Part shown: positions 9,601 to 20,569 of the stretch, in pieces
Numbering within the stretch: position 1 is the first letter of the stretch
Layout of the letters: each line of letters opens with the position of its first letter
From: Hydrangea macrophylla
Lineage: Eukaryota > Streptophyta > Magnoliopsida > Cornales > Hydrangeaceae
DNA: 64,000 nucleotides
Direction: 5' to 3'
Assembly: GCA_033977485.1 (NCBI GenBank)
Contig: CM066988.1
Location: forward strand, 55,055,649-55,119,648
Translations under genes and position numbers: made by a program
Notes under the pieces: model-generated
Told to the model about the DNA's origin: nothing
The model's database searches: none
Seen by the model: the letters and a program-made list of their open reading frames with translations, nothing else

Positions 9601-10299
9601 TGTATCCTCCTCTATGTATCCTTTATGTGTCCGAAGAGTTATTGCTAGTATCATTCTGACAAGTGTACTATTTTATTTCCATTTTACTCATATTTCAACT
9701 ACATAATTACTGAGTGGGACTTGACTGGAACATGTGTCAACATTTTGATGGTGGCTGAGTAATGGGTGTGCAAAAGTAGGGTGAGCAAAAAGACACCCAA
9801 TAAACTTAATCTAAACATAACTTAAGTTTGTTGTACAGGGTAAGGCACTTGCAATGGTGTAGTGACCAAATGGCACTCCCAAAGCCGTTTGGGACAAAAC
9901 GACACCGCTTGAAAATCTGTACACCAAAAAAAAAAAGCTCAAACGTCTCACACTATGTCGTTTGGGAGCGACACGACATAGTGTGTGCCGTTTAGGAGGT
10001 GTATGGAATAAGATGGCTTTTTGTGTCTATTCTTTGGGAGTTGTTTGATAATGGAACAACTTTATGTGTGTCGTTCAGCCTCTCACAACACAGAAATTTG
10101 ACTATTGGACACTGTTGTATAGCCTATACCATTGTTTAGCATCCAAATGTAAGTTCCACTAAGTTTGTTGTACCAAGTTGCCAATTGTTGATGCTCTAAG
10201 TGCAACTCCAACAAGCTCATCAAAATTTTTCTTCAAAGTTGTACTTTGAATACCTATGTGGCACTTTGAAGAGCAAGTTTTTAATCAAGAAGAAGAGAG
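9601..10299. other. Intergenic DNA with one perfect 13-bp hairpin
   Basis: No gene is seen. CACACTATGTCGT (9949-9961) and its exact complement (9973-9985) form an inverted repeat with an 11-nt loop. GTCGTTTGGG and GCCGTTTGGG words recur around 9884-9995. Otherwise it is unremarkable AT-rich sequence. Confidence 0.45.
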
Positions 10300-10893
10300 T
10301 TTGTATGTGGTTCGGTCTTGTTAACGAAGGAACCTAGGTTCATGTGTATGTCAGAGCACTTCCACTAAGTATAAGAAACCGCTACGGGGACCTTGGTGAT
10401 CCAACAATGGTGACCAGAACTACCAAGGGTTGCTCTTAAGGGGATGGGAGGACCCTTTTATAGAAGGAAGAGTCCTCCCTTACAAGACGTTTGGGTCTGA
10501 TTAGGTAAGTAGTTGACAGCCTGTGATGATTGCTGTATATTCGGTCAGTTTCCTAGTTTGATAAGGAAATTGCTCATTCGCATATGGAAGGTTTCCTAGC
10601 TGGTTTAGGAAACTGGTGGTGTCCGAGCAGCTCGAGACGCGCCTCTGGGTATGCCAAGCTTGTCCCGAGCTGTATTGCGACGGGACGTGGCTATCCCAAC
10701 CTGACGATCAATCTTCTTCTCTAACTAGGCCTTGTGTCGCAGGATGAGGTAGCCCTAGATGACCCGAACTGCTGGGGATGATGTTTATTCAAGCAGTCCA
10801 GCGTACTTCAGCCCGGATAGAGGCGGGCCACTTAGTAGAATAGCTTGGTAATATAGTAGAACCAATTTTGGGTGTATCACTAGGGTTCTAACA
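10300..10893 (-). mobile_element. LTR-like remnant (minus)
   Basis: The minus strand begins TGTTAGAACCCTAG at 10893. It has a TATA-like CTATAAAAGGG at about 10456-10467, preceded at 10545-10612 by four copies of TTTCCTA or TAGGAAA in both orientations. The TG start, promoter arrangement and higher GC than the flanks fit an LTR. I see no partner LTR or target duplication, so the left edge is a guess. Confidence 0.4.
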
Positions 10894-11612
10894 ATAATTT
10901 TTATTTAGCTTAATGGACTAGATTGACACACTTTTAAAAGTTTAAGGAACCAAAATGACACCGCACCCAAACTGTAAGGGGTAAAATGTATTTTACCCTA
11001 AGTTTTAATAACCTGACACCTTAGACAAACATTCCATAATTTTTTTTGCAGATAATGGGGTATGGTGACATAGTCTCAAGTTAGAGTATAATTGAAAACC
11101 AGTACAAGTAAACCAACCCCAAATAATCACAGATAGGAATTCGTTTAGCTGAAGTATTTAAAAAAAAAAAAAAAAATGGTCCCCATCTATGTTCTGTTTC
11201 AAAAAGTAGTAAGTTACACTTTTAGAGCTTGCAGGAAAGAATTACATTTAGCTTCGTTCCTACGAAAACCCCTCTTTGGAGTTACTTCTCCATTGTATGT
11301 ATTTACCTCAAATCTTTCTAGGACTCAAAAGGGAATCAATTAAATATGTTTGATAAATTTTAAGAAACACTTTTGAGTCCAAAAAGCATATTTCGATTCA
11401 AGCATATCCAGACGTAATTCAATAAAAAGCAAATTTTGGTTGCCACTAATTAAGGGGGATTTTGCAGAATAAATGACCATAGTGCTCTCGTGACAGTGTG
11501 ACACGGACCTCAACTTCTTCTATTCCCCTTTGTTCCAAAACAAAAAAGGTGAAAGTCTAAAATATACACGCGCCCCGCCCCAAGTGGAACAAAATATCAA
11601 ATGAAATTGGAT
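10894..11612. other. Intergenic, nothing recognised
   Basis: AT-rich sequence with a poly-A run at 11159-11176. I find no gene, TIR pair or LTR edge that I can support. Confidence 0.5.
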
Positions 11613-11841
11613 AGAGTTATATTTGGGGCACTAATAATATCCACTAATACTTACTAACACACTCTATCTCTCTCCTAGTGGTATTGCGGGGTCCACAATA
11701 TCTACTAATACTTACTAACACACTCTATCTCTCTCCTAGTGGTACTGCGGGGTCCACAGTGAACCCCGCAGTACCACTAGGAGAGAGATAGAGTGTGTTT
11801 GTAAGTGTTAGTGAATTTTGTTAGTGCCCCTAGCATTGCCC
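11613..11841. mobile_element. MITE with 8-bp target duplication and long hairpin
   Basis: The element is flanked by AATTGGAT at 11605-11612 and 11842-11849. The ends are imperfect terminal inverted repeats of about 20 bp that share GGGGCACTAA. Inside, a segment ending GCGGGGTCCAC is tandemly duplicated (about 60-bp period) in the left half, and the right half (about 11758-11806) is the reverse complement of one copy, so the element folds almost completely. An 8-bp duplication is typical of hAT-type elements. It sits about 210 bp beyond the 3' end of the BBE-like coding region. Confidence 0.75.
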
Positions 11842-11891
11842 AATTGGATCAAGCACTTCTGCTCACTGCAACAGAGATCATTCATTATTAA

Positions 11892-11897
11892 TTTATT
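11892..11897 (-). terminator. Possible polyadenylation signal of BBE-like gene
   Basis: The minus strand reads AATAAA about 160 bp downstream of the stop codon. Plant signals are loose, so this is only a plausible site. Confidence 0.3.
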
Positions 11898-12058
11898 GTT
11901 TTTTAACTCTTGTGTAATGAAGAACCAACAACTTTTAAACTAGTACCATAATGATAATGCAGTATATAGATATATAACAAAGAAATCAGATCTATAACAA
12001 AGAAATCACAAATAGTAGAGAACATTGACACTCCAAGCCTCTATATAGTATAGTATTA

Positions 12059-13708
12059 TCAGATCATCTTCCTCTTCTTCTTGGATGGAGATGGAGATGG
12101 AGATGGAGGAATGCTCTGTTCATTAGTGAAGAAATTTGTAGGGTCAACCATGGTCTTGACTTTCACCAACCTATCAAAATTACCCAAAAAATATTTAACC
12201 CCATAGACTTTACCTTGATTGTAAGTGTTATTACCACTGTCGGTGGTACCAATGTCGAGGTCTCTATAGTTGAGAAATGCTCCTCTAGGGTTGTTAGACA
12301 CAAAAGGAGTCATGAAACTGTGTAGCCCTCTAATTTGACTAATAAAATTATTGTCTGCCTGAGTTCCCTCCTCATCCCAGTTGACCGAGTACTGGATCTT
12401 GAATAAATTACCTGCTCTGTGTGGGAATGGGGTTTCCGATGGTGAAATTTGGCTCATTTTTCCACCGTAGGGATTGAGAACCAGTCCAGTTTTACCCAGT
12501 TCAATCATCTTCTTCCAAAGAGAATTCAACCCATCAATCGAAATCGGTTTCTGTAAGTAATCGGATTTCCTCTTCAAGAAATTGGCGGAATTAAGATTCC
12601 TGTTCAGCAGAGCACTGGGGGAAGTTTTGTTGTCGAAATTCCCCCAGTAGAGAACAGACTGAATCCAACTCATTTCCATACACTCTTGTTTCTGCAAACC
12701 CAGTTCAGGGAATACCGAATTCATCAAACCAACAAGTCTCTGGGCATCTCCGAGAAACAGGGAAATGAAGGAAGCTCTTATGGTCTTCTTCTTATTACGT
12801 GTCACCGGTTGAAGAAGTAGCCTTATAAATAGATCGTCGTCGATTGATGGCCCCACTGACTGAAACTTGTGAACTAAGGAGGTGGCGTTCTGTTCCAGTG
12901 TCCTCTCAACTCTGAACACCGTCACAACCTTTGGGACGGAGACCAGTTTTAGTTTGTAAGACAGTATGACCCCAAAACTGCCACCACCGCCGCCTCTGAT
13001 AGCCCAAAACAGTTCCTCACCCATGCCATTCCTGTCCAGAATTTTACCATTCACACCCACTATCTGGGCGTCCAACATGTTATCAACCGACAGTCCGTAT
13101 TTCCGGAGCAGATTTCCGTAACCGCCGCCGGTTATGTGGCCACCGGCCCCCACGGTTGGGCAAACCCCAGCCGGAAATCCATGGACTTTGCTCTTCTCCC
13201 AGATTTTGTAGTAGAGTTCGCCCAGTGTTGCTCCGGATTGGACCCAAGCGGTCTGGTCCGCGATGTTAACCTCCACGGACCGGAGATTGAACAAATCCAG
13301 GACTATGAACCGGCCGACAGTATTAGAGACGTAAGAGATTCCGTCGTAGTCGTGACCGCCGCTTCTGATTTTGATCTGTATTCCTATGCTTTTTGCGCAA
13401 ATCACTGCCGCTTGGACATGGGTTACACGCTGAGGGGTGAAGATGATGACCGGTTTCGGAGCTTGGGATGTGTTGAACCGCCTGTTTCTTATGTAATTTC
13501 TTAAAACTTTTGTGTATGAAGGGTTGGTTTGACTGTACAGTATTGATGAGACAGATGAGTCTGAGTTTTTGGAGAGGCATGCAAGGAAGGTGTCATAAAC
13601 AGGGTCGGAGGCTGCCCATGAAACAGATTGGAGACCTAATAGGAGCAGAAGAACAAAAACGACAAGCACTGGAGGAACAGAAAAAAGTGCACCTTTGTTC
13701 TTCATCAT
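12059..13708 (-). CDS. Berberine bridge enzyme-like FAD-linked oxidase
   Basis: Intact, intronless 549-residue protein of the plant BBE-like family, secreted or vacuolar flavoproteins that oxidise alcohols, sugars or alkaloid precursors using O2. Residues 1-33 are a signal peptide (hydrophobic VLVVFVLLLLLGL core). Residues ~83-250 form the FAD-binding domain, with RSGGHDYDG (His119) and GVCPTVGAGGHITGGGYG (Cys183); these are the two residues that bind FAD covalently in this family, so bicovalent flavin is expected. The C-terminal BBE domain has YGGKM (414-418), PFPHRAGNLFKIQY (427-440), NYRDLDIG (480-487) and VDPTNFFTNEQSIPP (521-535). Usual length is about 530. The extra tail SPSPSPSKKKRKMI comes from a 6-bp GGAGAT repeat (about 12084-12108) and is odd. 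A second in-frame ATG directly follows the first. Substrate cannot be told from sequence. It is the only host gene I am sure of here. Confidence 0.95.
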   Translation of the reverse strand: MMKNKGALFSVPPVLVVFVLLLLLGLQSVSWAASDPVYDTFLACLSKNSDSSVSSILYSQTNPSYTKVLRNYIRNRRFNTSQAPKPVIIFTPQRVTHVQAAVICAKSIGIQIKIRSGGHDYDGISYVSNTVGRFIVLDLFNLRSVEVNIADQTAWVQSGATLGELYYKIWEKSKVHGFPAGVCPTVGAGGHITGGGYGNLLRKYGLSVDNMLDAQIVGVNGKILDRNGMGEELFWAIRGGGGGSFGVILSYKLKLVSVPKVVTVFRVERTLEQNATSLVHKFQSVGPSIDDDLFIRLLLQPVTRNKKKTIRASFISLFLGDAQRLVGLMNSVFPELGLQKQECMEMSWIQSVLYWGNFDNKTSPSALLNRNLNSANFLKRKSDYLQKPISIDGLNSLWKKMIELGKTGLVLNPYGGKMSQISPSETPFPHRAGNLFKIQYSVNWDEEGTQADNNFISQIRGLHSFMTPFVSNNPRGAFLNYRDLDIGTTDSGNNTYNQGKVYGVKYFLGNFDRLVKVKTMVDPTNFFTNEQSIPPSPSPSPSKKKRKMI

Positions 13709-13831
13709 TGTGGCTCTCTCTCTTTGGTTGGTTGGTTAACTTGGTTGGGTTGTGTTTTCTTTTCTTTTTCTTTCTTTTTTTTTTTTTTTGGAGGGGTGTG
13801 TGTTATAGGATGTATCTGAATAAGCTTTATA

Positions 13832-13843
13832 TTGTATATATAA
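13832..13843 (-). promoter_or_regulatory. Candidate TATA box of BBE-like gene
   Basis: The minus strand reads GTTATATATACAATATAAAG about 125-145 bp upstream of the ATG. A pyrimidine-rich tract (about 13750-13790 on the + strand) and CT/GA words lie between it and the start codon. Confidence 0.4.
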
Positions 13844-14423
13844 CAAAAGCTTGGCATGAGATCATATATATATATATATATATATATTTTTTTTGAGCCG
13901 ACCTTGAATATATATATAATGTATTACCTTTGTTGCCATATGGCAAGCTGGCAATCATCATTATCATTACCGAAGAAATCATGAATTGGGAAACTGTTAA
14001 GTCTAAATATTAATGCGGTCAAATTACATTTACCTCTCTTAATAAATGTGACAATTATAGGGATCTTTTCTTGAATTTGAAAAATAACATTCACCATCTT
14101 TTTATCTATTTTTTGAGTGTAAGATTACCAATTTACTTCTTATCTCAGTATATATATGTACGTGTGTGTGTATTTGTGTGAGTGTGTGCGGACATTAGAT
14201 AAAATTTTATACATTAACAAATTTCCAAATTTAGAATTATAGGGTTTAACCCTAATTTTATAAAAATTTGTAGCTCGAAAAAAAATTAAAAAAATTTCAA
14301 ATTTAGGTTTTATAATCTTTTGCCTAACTTAAAATAGTTTACAGATTTAGTTTTTTTTTTTTTAACATTAAGTCATTAACTTTTTGTCCAAGTAGTAGGT
14401 GAAAGATATTAGAACATTTATTT
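13844..14423. other. AT-rich upstream intergenic DNA with (TA)n
   Basis: There is a TA microsatellite at 13864-13887 followed by poly-T. The rest is AT-rich with no gene or element edge that I can support. Confidence 0.5.
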
Positions 14424-14778
14424 AGAGTAATACTGTACTGCCCAAATTTTCATCCCAAATGACGTTGAAGTGGAACCACAGTTGAACCACTTTAACATCA
14501 CAACCAATCAAAGAGCACTATTACATCCACACACTTTTCTACACACCTTTTGACACAGCTTTAAAATATATGTACCATGTGTTGTGTGAGTGGTAGACAA
14601 AAAAGTGTGAAAAATTCAACCAGCACAAGGTACATGCATTTAAAGCATAATGTGTCAAAAAATATGTAAAAAAGTATGTATACCTAGCATTATTGCCAAT
14701 CAAAATCAACTGGGTCTACTGCCACATGTGTTGGGAAATACTTTTGGGAAAGAAATTTGGATAGTGTAGCATTACTCT
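14424..14778. mobile_element. hAT-like MITE, 355 bp
   Basis: The termini are imperfect inverted repeats of about 39 bp that begin AGAGTAAT and share CCAAATTT and CCCAAA blocks. The flanks share TTTATTT on both sides, a possible 7-8 bp target duplication. There is no coding capacity. The terminus style (GAGTAATRCTACACT) is common among plant non-autonomous elements with 8-bp duplications. Confidence 0.6.
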
Positions 14779-14784
14779 TTTATT

Positions 14785-15475
14785 TATAAATATCAATAAA
14801 TTTAAAAACAGAAAAAAAATTAGCAAAATTATCTATTACCACTTTAAAATGAAAAGAATAATAGCAATATTGAACAATTTTTTTTTAAAAAAATGAATAA
14901 TTATATTGTATTTTTGTGTGCTTTATATTTTTAAAATTGTAAACTTGCTCCCAACATTGTGAATGAGCTGCTCCAATGAAACTTAATTAGTACACGCATT
15001 GCACGGGCATTGCCCTAGTATATATATATATATATATATATCTACACATATATAAGACTCCACTAAGCATGTTTTTAAAAAAAATAAAAAATAAATAGAC
15101 AAAGATACGACATAACTATTCATTTTTTTAAATTTTTTTTAAAAATGAATATTTATATTGTATTTTTGTCTGCTTTATATTTTTAAAATTGTAAACTTGC
15201 TCCCAACATTGTGAATGAGCTGCTCCAATGAAACTTAATTAGTATACACATTGCACATGCATTGCCCTAGTATATATATATATATATATACACACATATA
15301 TAAGACTCCACTGAGCAAGTTTTTAAAAAATAAAAAATAAAATAGACAAAGATGCAATATAACTATTCATTTTTTAAAAAAATCTTGTTATTGTTATTAT
15401 TCTTTTCATTTTAAAGTGGTAATAGATAATTTTGTTGATGATTTTTATGTTTTTTAAATTTACTGTTGATATTTT
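14785..15475. repeat. Foldback with internal tandem duplication, possible Helitron ends
   Basis: Outer arms at about 14785-14870 and 15388-15475 are inverted copies (TTATCTATTACCAC and AAAATGAAAAGAATAATA blocks). Between them a segment of about 240 bp occurs twice in direct orientation (about 14886-15128 and 15142-15373, offset about 252 bp). Each copy has CATTGC...CATTGCCCTAG followed by (TA)n. The GGGCATTGCCC hairpin plus terminal CTAG resembles a Helitron 3' end in the first copy. No coding region is present. Confidence 0.5.
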
Positions 15476-16066
15476 TTTTATAAAAAAAATTAGTAAAAGC
15501 TTGATTTGGTATATATTGAAATTTTGTCGATGATTTTTTAATTTTTTTCATAATTATTAAATTTTATTTTTTTCATTTTTAAAAGATAGTGGATAGTTTT
15601 TTTATGATTTGTCCAAGGGTATAATAGTGATTTTCAAAATAAAAGGGAGGTGAGTGTAATTTTAGAAAATATAGGAGAAGTCTCTGTAATTATTAGATAC
15701 CTCAGGGGAGGTCAATGAATTTTGCCCTATTAATGCTCATATGAAGTCATTATTATATTTTTAGAAGACTTTCGGAGTTTTGTTGGGGGAGTTTGATAGT
15801 GTAAATCCAAAGTTCTATTGTCCCTTCAAAAATTGGGTGATTAACTTGACTCTATTAATCAATTTTTCTTTATATACTTTGGTTGATTGGTGGTGATTAC
15901 ATGCATGTATATCATTGCAAAAGTTTCAGGGTTTTTTTGGATTTGATTATAATTAAGTAGATTTGAGATTTTATAAATAGAAACCTAGTAATAAGTTCCT
16001 ATGGTTAAATACAATTTACACTTTTGTAGTTTGTCATATGTATCAATTTAGTCCCTATAATTTAGA
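15476..16066. other. AT-rich intergenic, nothing recognised
   Basis: T-rich and A-rich runs without a supportable gene, LTR or TIR. Confidence 0.5.
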
Positions 16067-16236
16067 AAGTGTCACTTTAGTCTTTGTAGTTTCATAAGTG
16101 TGTCAAATAAGTCCAACAAGTCCTTTATTGACGAATAATTTTGCCACTGAAAGTAAAAAAAAAAATTGTCACAAAAAGTGTTTGAGAGACTAAAATGACA
16201 CACTTATGAAACGACAGGGATTAAAATAACACTTTC
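16067..16236. repeat. 170-bp foldback
   Basis: AAAGTGTCACTTTAGTC...CATAAGTGTGTCA at 16067-16107 pairs with its diverged reverse complement at about 16195-16236 (arms about 40 bp, about six mismatches). It may be a MITE-like remnant. Its right edge coincides with the left edge of the LTR fragment that follows. Confidence 0.5.
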
Positions 16237-16665
16237 TACCCTCTGATATAGAGTAAGCATTCCCTTGAGAATGTCACCAAGTTGATTACTGAGAATTGTA
16301 GTCTTGTTGATAAGTAGTTATCAATATGTTTGGTAATCATGAGTGATGAATGGGACTTAAGAAATACAAGAAGTAATCATGATTCAGGTTGACAGTAATA
16401 GTAATTCGACTACCTGAATATGATTACGAATGATGAAGTTAAAAGGACATTACTACGCCATATAAGTCTAGTAATCGCTTCGGATTTGTTATTTTGCGTA
16501 GGACTTCAGTTATCATTTTATAGTGGAGTAAACGTTAACTGATCAGTTGGTTAGTTTGCTGATCAAAGAGTTTGGTCATGGGAATTAACAACTGATCTGA
16601 GCCAACAATAAAGAACCTACGAGGTCCTAATTCTAGTACGATCTGTGTGCTATAAATGAATTCGT
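16237..16665 (+). mobile_element. Copia LTR fragment (family 1)
   Basis: This segment is homologous, in the opposite orientation, to the LTR at 7843-9304. Shared blocks include TACCCTC...GAGTAAGCATT, AAGTAATCATGATTCAGG, AACTGATCAGTTGGTTAG and GCCAACAATAAAG. It includes a TATA-like GCTATAAATGAATTC near 16651. Both LTR ends are missing. Confidence 0.65.
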
Positions 16666-16814
16666 GGCTCTAGTATCAAACAAGACTGATGCGCGATTGT
16701 TATAAAGGGTAAGTGTAACTTCAAGATTTTGATGTTCAAAGGCATCGAACCATGCTCCTCCTGGAATAATAGCGTTGACACATGCTGGATTAGCTGGGGC
16801 TGCTGGTCCAGTCT

Positions 16815-17840
16815 CTATTTTCTTGCAAAAAAAAAGTAATCTCTACTGAAATGACCTTTCTTGCCACAGGAGAAATAAACAATCTCTTGTCGCTTGTTAC
16901 TCTTGGGTGCTATACAATCCCTTGACAAGTGTACTGGTATCCCACAATTGAAACATTCACCAGGATTGAATCCTTGTGCCAGTACTCGTAATGCAGGTAC
17001 TATGCTAGGCAACTGAGTGTGTGCCGGAGGAGGATTGGGCACTTGTCCTCTTGGCTCTTCACTCTTACAGTGCGAGTTAGGGTGGCCATGGTTAGGGCAA
17101 CTGGCTGCCTTGAAGGTAAACTGCTTCGGCTGCTGGCTCCCATACATGGTCTCTAAATTAGAAGCTAGCCTTACTAAATTCTCGAAAGGCTGCATAACAG
17201 AACTTATAACATGGCCTTGAATAGTCATCCCTGGTCTATATAGATACCTATTGTTCTTCTTCTCTAGAGTATCTACCAGGTGTGGAGCAAAACAAGATAA
17301 CCTTTCAAACTCGACTATATACTCTTGAACAGTCTTGGTCCCTTGGACTAAATCCATGAATTCTTTCTCCTTGTTTTTGTCAGATGCGGGAAAATATTTT
17401 CGAAGAAACATAGTCTTGAACTCTTCCCAACTCAAACGTTTGATAGATTTTTCTCCTAAAGCGGCTATTTGAGCTTCCCACCATTCTGCGGTAGAATAAG
17501 TGAGCTAAAACTCTGCAAATCTCTTCTTGTCAGCATATGAGCAAAACAAAGCCTTAAAACACAACTGCATATCTCTAATCCACTGTTTGGCTTTCAATGC
17601 TCCTGACACGCCATCAAACTTCTTTGGGCATAAGGTTCTGAATCTCTCCAACAACTTATCTCCTAAGGGTCTCGGTGGAGGTGGCAGAGGTGGCGACGGA
17701 TAACGATGCACACCTTGCTGATCGCTAATGTGCTCCAACCATCAGAGAAATCTCTTACAAACTCCAGTAGGGTCTAGCCCTTCAGGTACCGGTTCAGATG
17801 GTACGGCTCTATTACGATTATTGCAAGTAACTCTAACCAT
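16815..17840 (-). pseudogene. Gypsy (Tekay/Del-like) gag, broken
   Basis: Gag capsid and nucleocapsid of a Ty3/gypsy element, translated on the minus strand from the ATG at 17840. The retrotransposon-gag core is clear in SWEEFKTMFLRKYFPASD and EKEFMDLVQGTKTVQEYI. A CCHC knuckle CFNCGIPVHLSRDC follows, and a second knuckle has lost Cys residues (YFSCGKKGHFSRDY). In-frame stops lie at 17742-17744 and 17505-17507. The frame ends in a degenerate FFFARK tail at 16815, and no protease or RT follows; the copia LTR fragment ends shortly beyond. It is the start of the element whose primer site and LTR lie at 18199-19143. Confidence 0.85.
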
Positions 17841-18198
17841 CTTGATTCTGCGTGCAATCACATGAACACGAGTATTTCTCAAATTAGACTACTGCCTTTA
17901 GCAAGTAGTTCAGAGATATTCACTACCCAAAATCGAATATCATTATATACACACACACTATTTATACTCATGGGATGCAATCGCATGCTAGAATATTGAG
18001 AGACAAAATGCTAGTGCAACGACATGCGAATGATGAAAGAAAGGAACAGTAAAGGTTGTGGTACGCAACTTAAGATGTAAAGTAGCTCCAGAAGTCTTCG
18101 ACGAATCGGCGGTGCAACAACCATAGTGTCATTCTAGCGAGGTAATCTTATGGTTCATAAATTAACGTAGGACAATCACGAGCACAACTAAACCTAGT
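17841..18198 (-). other. Leader between primer site and gag
   Basis: Non-coding leader of the minus-strand gypsy element, about 360 bp. No further signal is recognised apart from a short CA repeat near 17950. Confidence 0.5.
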
Positions 18199-18210
18199 GC
18201 TCTAATACCA
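18199..18210 (-). promoter_or_regulatory. Primer-binding site, tRNA-iMet type
   Basis: The minus strand reads TGGTATTAGAGC, one transition from the canonical TGGTATCAGAGC complementary to initiator tRNA-Met. It lies just inside the LTR end and upstream of gag. Confidence 0.75.
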
Positions 18211-18213
18211 AAA

Positions 18214-19143
18214 CAATCCCTATCAGGCCTCGGCATTGCAATAATTAAGGGATGTAAGCTTCCTTATCGGACCCGTAGACTCGTAACAAGTAACAGATCG
18301 CATGATTGTCCAAATACCTATGAAATATAAAATATCAGAGTAATAATAGCAGCGAAAATGTTCAAAGTTTAGCAGAAGCAATGTCAGAGCCTTATAATCT
18401 CCATTATACATACTTATATTACAATCATCCAAAATTAAAAGAAACAAAGACTGGGCCAAGCGACTGACAACAACAACAACAACAACAACAACAACATAAA
18501 AGATAGATAATAAATTCCCCAGCGAGAATAAACAACTTCAGCAACACGATCAGTTTCTCAATTGGCAAAGCCCCTGCCTTCCTCATCCACGTTCTAAGAA
18601 AGATGATGATCAAGATGATGAACTTGAGCTAAAGCATGAACTAAAACTCCAAAACTGAAATAAACTCCAAGAATCTAAGCTAAGTGACTTTAAGAATCTC
18701 GCAAGAACTCAGATTATGCAATAAGGAAGATGACCATAAGATTTGATGAAGATCTTGAGGACATGCAAGACATAAATGTGTGTATGTTTGTAAATTTGCA
18801 AGAACTCTCTGTCACAAATACTCTCTGCTGTAACTCTCTGTTTTCAGATGTCCAAAATGAAGAAATGGATGGGTATTTATAGAATTTTTAGAGCCCACGG
18901 GCAAAATAGTCATTTTAACACATTTTTAAGCTCAAGCGCTCGCTCCTCCTGAGTGCTGGTACCTCAAGCGCTTGGGTTTGTTAAATAAGCAAAGTCTTGT
19001 TTTGTTTTAAAGAATTAAGGTATGAAATGCATGAACACACATGGGATGCCAAGCACACTGAAAATTTGATTTACATATATAGAAAATATTAATAACAAAT
19101 ATCCAGAAATTATATTAGAGATAATAGAAAATATGGGTGTTAT
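18214..19143 (-). mobile_element. Gypsy LTR (minus), ~930 bp
   Basis: On the minus strand it starts TATAACACCC at 19143, the same unusual TA-start as the LTRs of the element at 39076-47074. It has a TATA box CTATAAATACCC at about 18870-18882. At 18925-18985, just upstream of that box, lie CAAGCGCT/AGCGCTTG words. A leader-like zone follows and the LTR ends just before the primer site. Exact ends are uncertain by a few bases. A (CAA)n run lies inside at 18468-18495. Confidence 0.65.
18468..18495. repeat. (CAA)n microsatellite
   Basis: About nine perfect CAA units within the R/U5 part of the minus-strand gypsy LTR. Confidence 0.95.
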
Positions 19144-19373
19144 AATATATACTTCTGTGCATCAAATATGACCAAACTATTATAATTATCTACAAAAGAA
19201 TAAACACACATCCACATACATTTAATTATACAAAAATAAAAAACGTAGTAGTAAAATTCAATTAACATCCAATATTGATATTTTCATTGATATGTTTATT
19301 AACTTTCCAACTTACGCTTGGATTTTCTGAGCTTATTGTTGGGCCTTGTATTCTTCTAGTGCCAGGACCTCGG
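19144..19373. other. Short AT-rich spacer between two LTRs
   Basis: Nothing is recognised. The last five bases (CTCGG) are the possible left target duplication of the LTR that starts at 19374; the matching right copy would be outside the window or lost. Confidence 0.4.
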
Positions 19374-20569
19374 TGTAGCAACCTGTAAGTTTCAATTCCC
19401 TAATAATAAATAAAATGCCAGATTTTATTTTACTAGTACGTACTATTAGTTTTAGTTGTAATGTATTTTAATAAATTATATTTGTGTGATCATTTATTAA
19501 TACAATGCCTTTAATTTTGTAACCCCCTAATAGATTTAATTTCATTGTTACTTAAGACGCGCCCTTATGATTTGGGATAAGAACCATTAATAAAATATAG
19601 TGTCATTATTACTTACATTTGTGTCCCTAATAATTGTGGTTGGGATATTTTTCTAAAGCTAATTGGACCAACTAACTAGCTTAACTGACTAAGCTATATT
19701 AGCTAATCAACATAACTAAACTCAAAGGATTTGAGTGTAATGATGAACAACTCGTGGTGATTAAGTGTGTGTGTGGTGTATAGTGTTGAGTCCACAAGTG
19801 TGTTGGCCCCTAAAGCTTCCAATGGGCATATACGGGCATATATTTTATATACGTAGGACTCTCACAGACCCTCAAATGGATATATCTCACAAAACAATTT
19901 CCCATTTTCCTCTCACTGTGATCACATTCAGAGCACTCGCAAACTCTCATTTCTTTCTCTCTCAATTGCACGCCCACACAAATCAACCCATATACATACT
20001 GTATATGAAAGTTAGAAAAGAGAAATGGAGTAAGAGAGTTCAAAATCTTAAACTCCATAGCCATTGATTTTATATACGGAGCTTTTATTACAGCTTCTCG
20101 GGATTCTCTCTGTAGCCCAATCCTGCCAAACTAAGATCTAGTGAGTCTTCTAAACTTACTCTCAATGTAATTCAAGTATATAAGAATGATTTGTGGGTGC
20201 TAAATATAGATATATACGGGTATATATGTAGATATATCAATGGTGGCCTAAAAAAAAGTGGTACCGAAAATATTAACGAAAACATGATCTGTGAATGAAA
20301 AATGCAAGATTAAGACCCATAGAGGCTAGGTTTCAAGTCTTGAATGATAACTCATAACGGTTGCGACGAACGGTCGATTTTAAGTTTTGTCAACCATTGG
20401 ATTTTCTAATATATGTTGAGCTATAGTCAAATTCAAGTTTTAAACTTAAACATCCATAATCTACGTAGAAAATGAAAAAAATGTTATACTACAAGCCCTG
20501 TTTAGATTAGGTTTGAAAAACTCAAAGTGTAATAGAGATTCCAATAGCTAGAGGTTGAAGATGATGATC

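Noticed and set aside
13136..13896. Plus-strand frames of 122 and 128 codons opposite the BBE-like gene
   Set aside because: They are antisense shadows of the intact minus-strand coding region, with no domain of their own.
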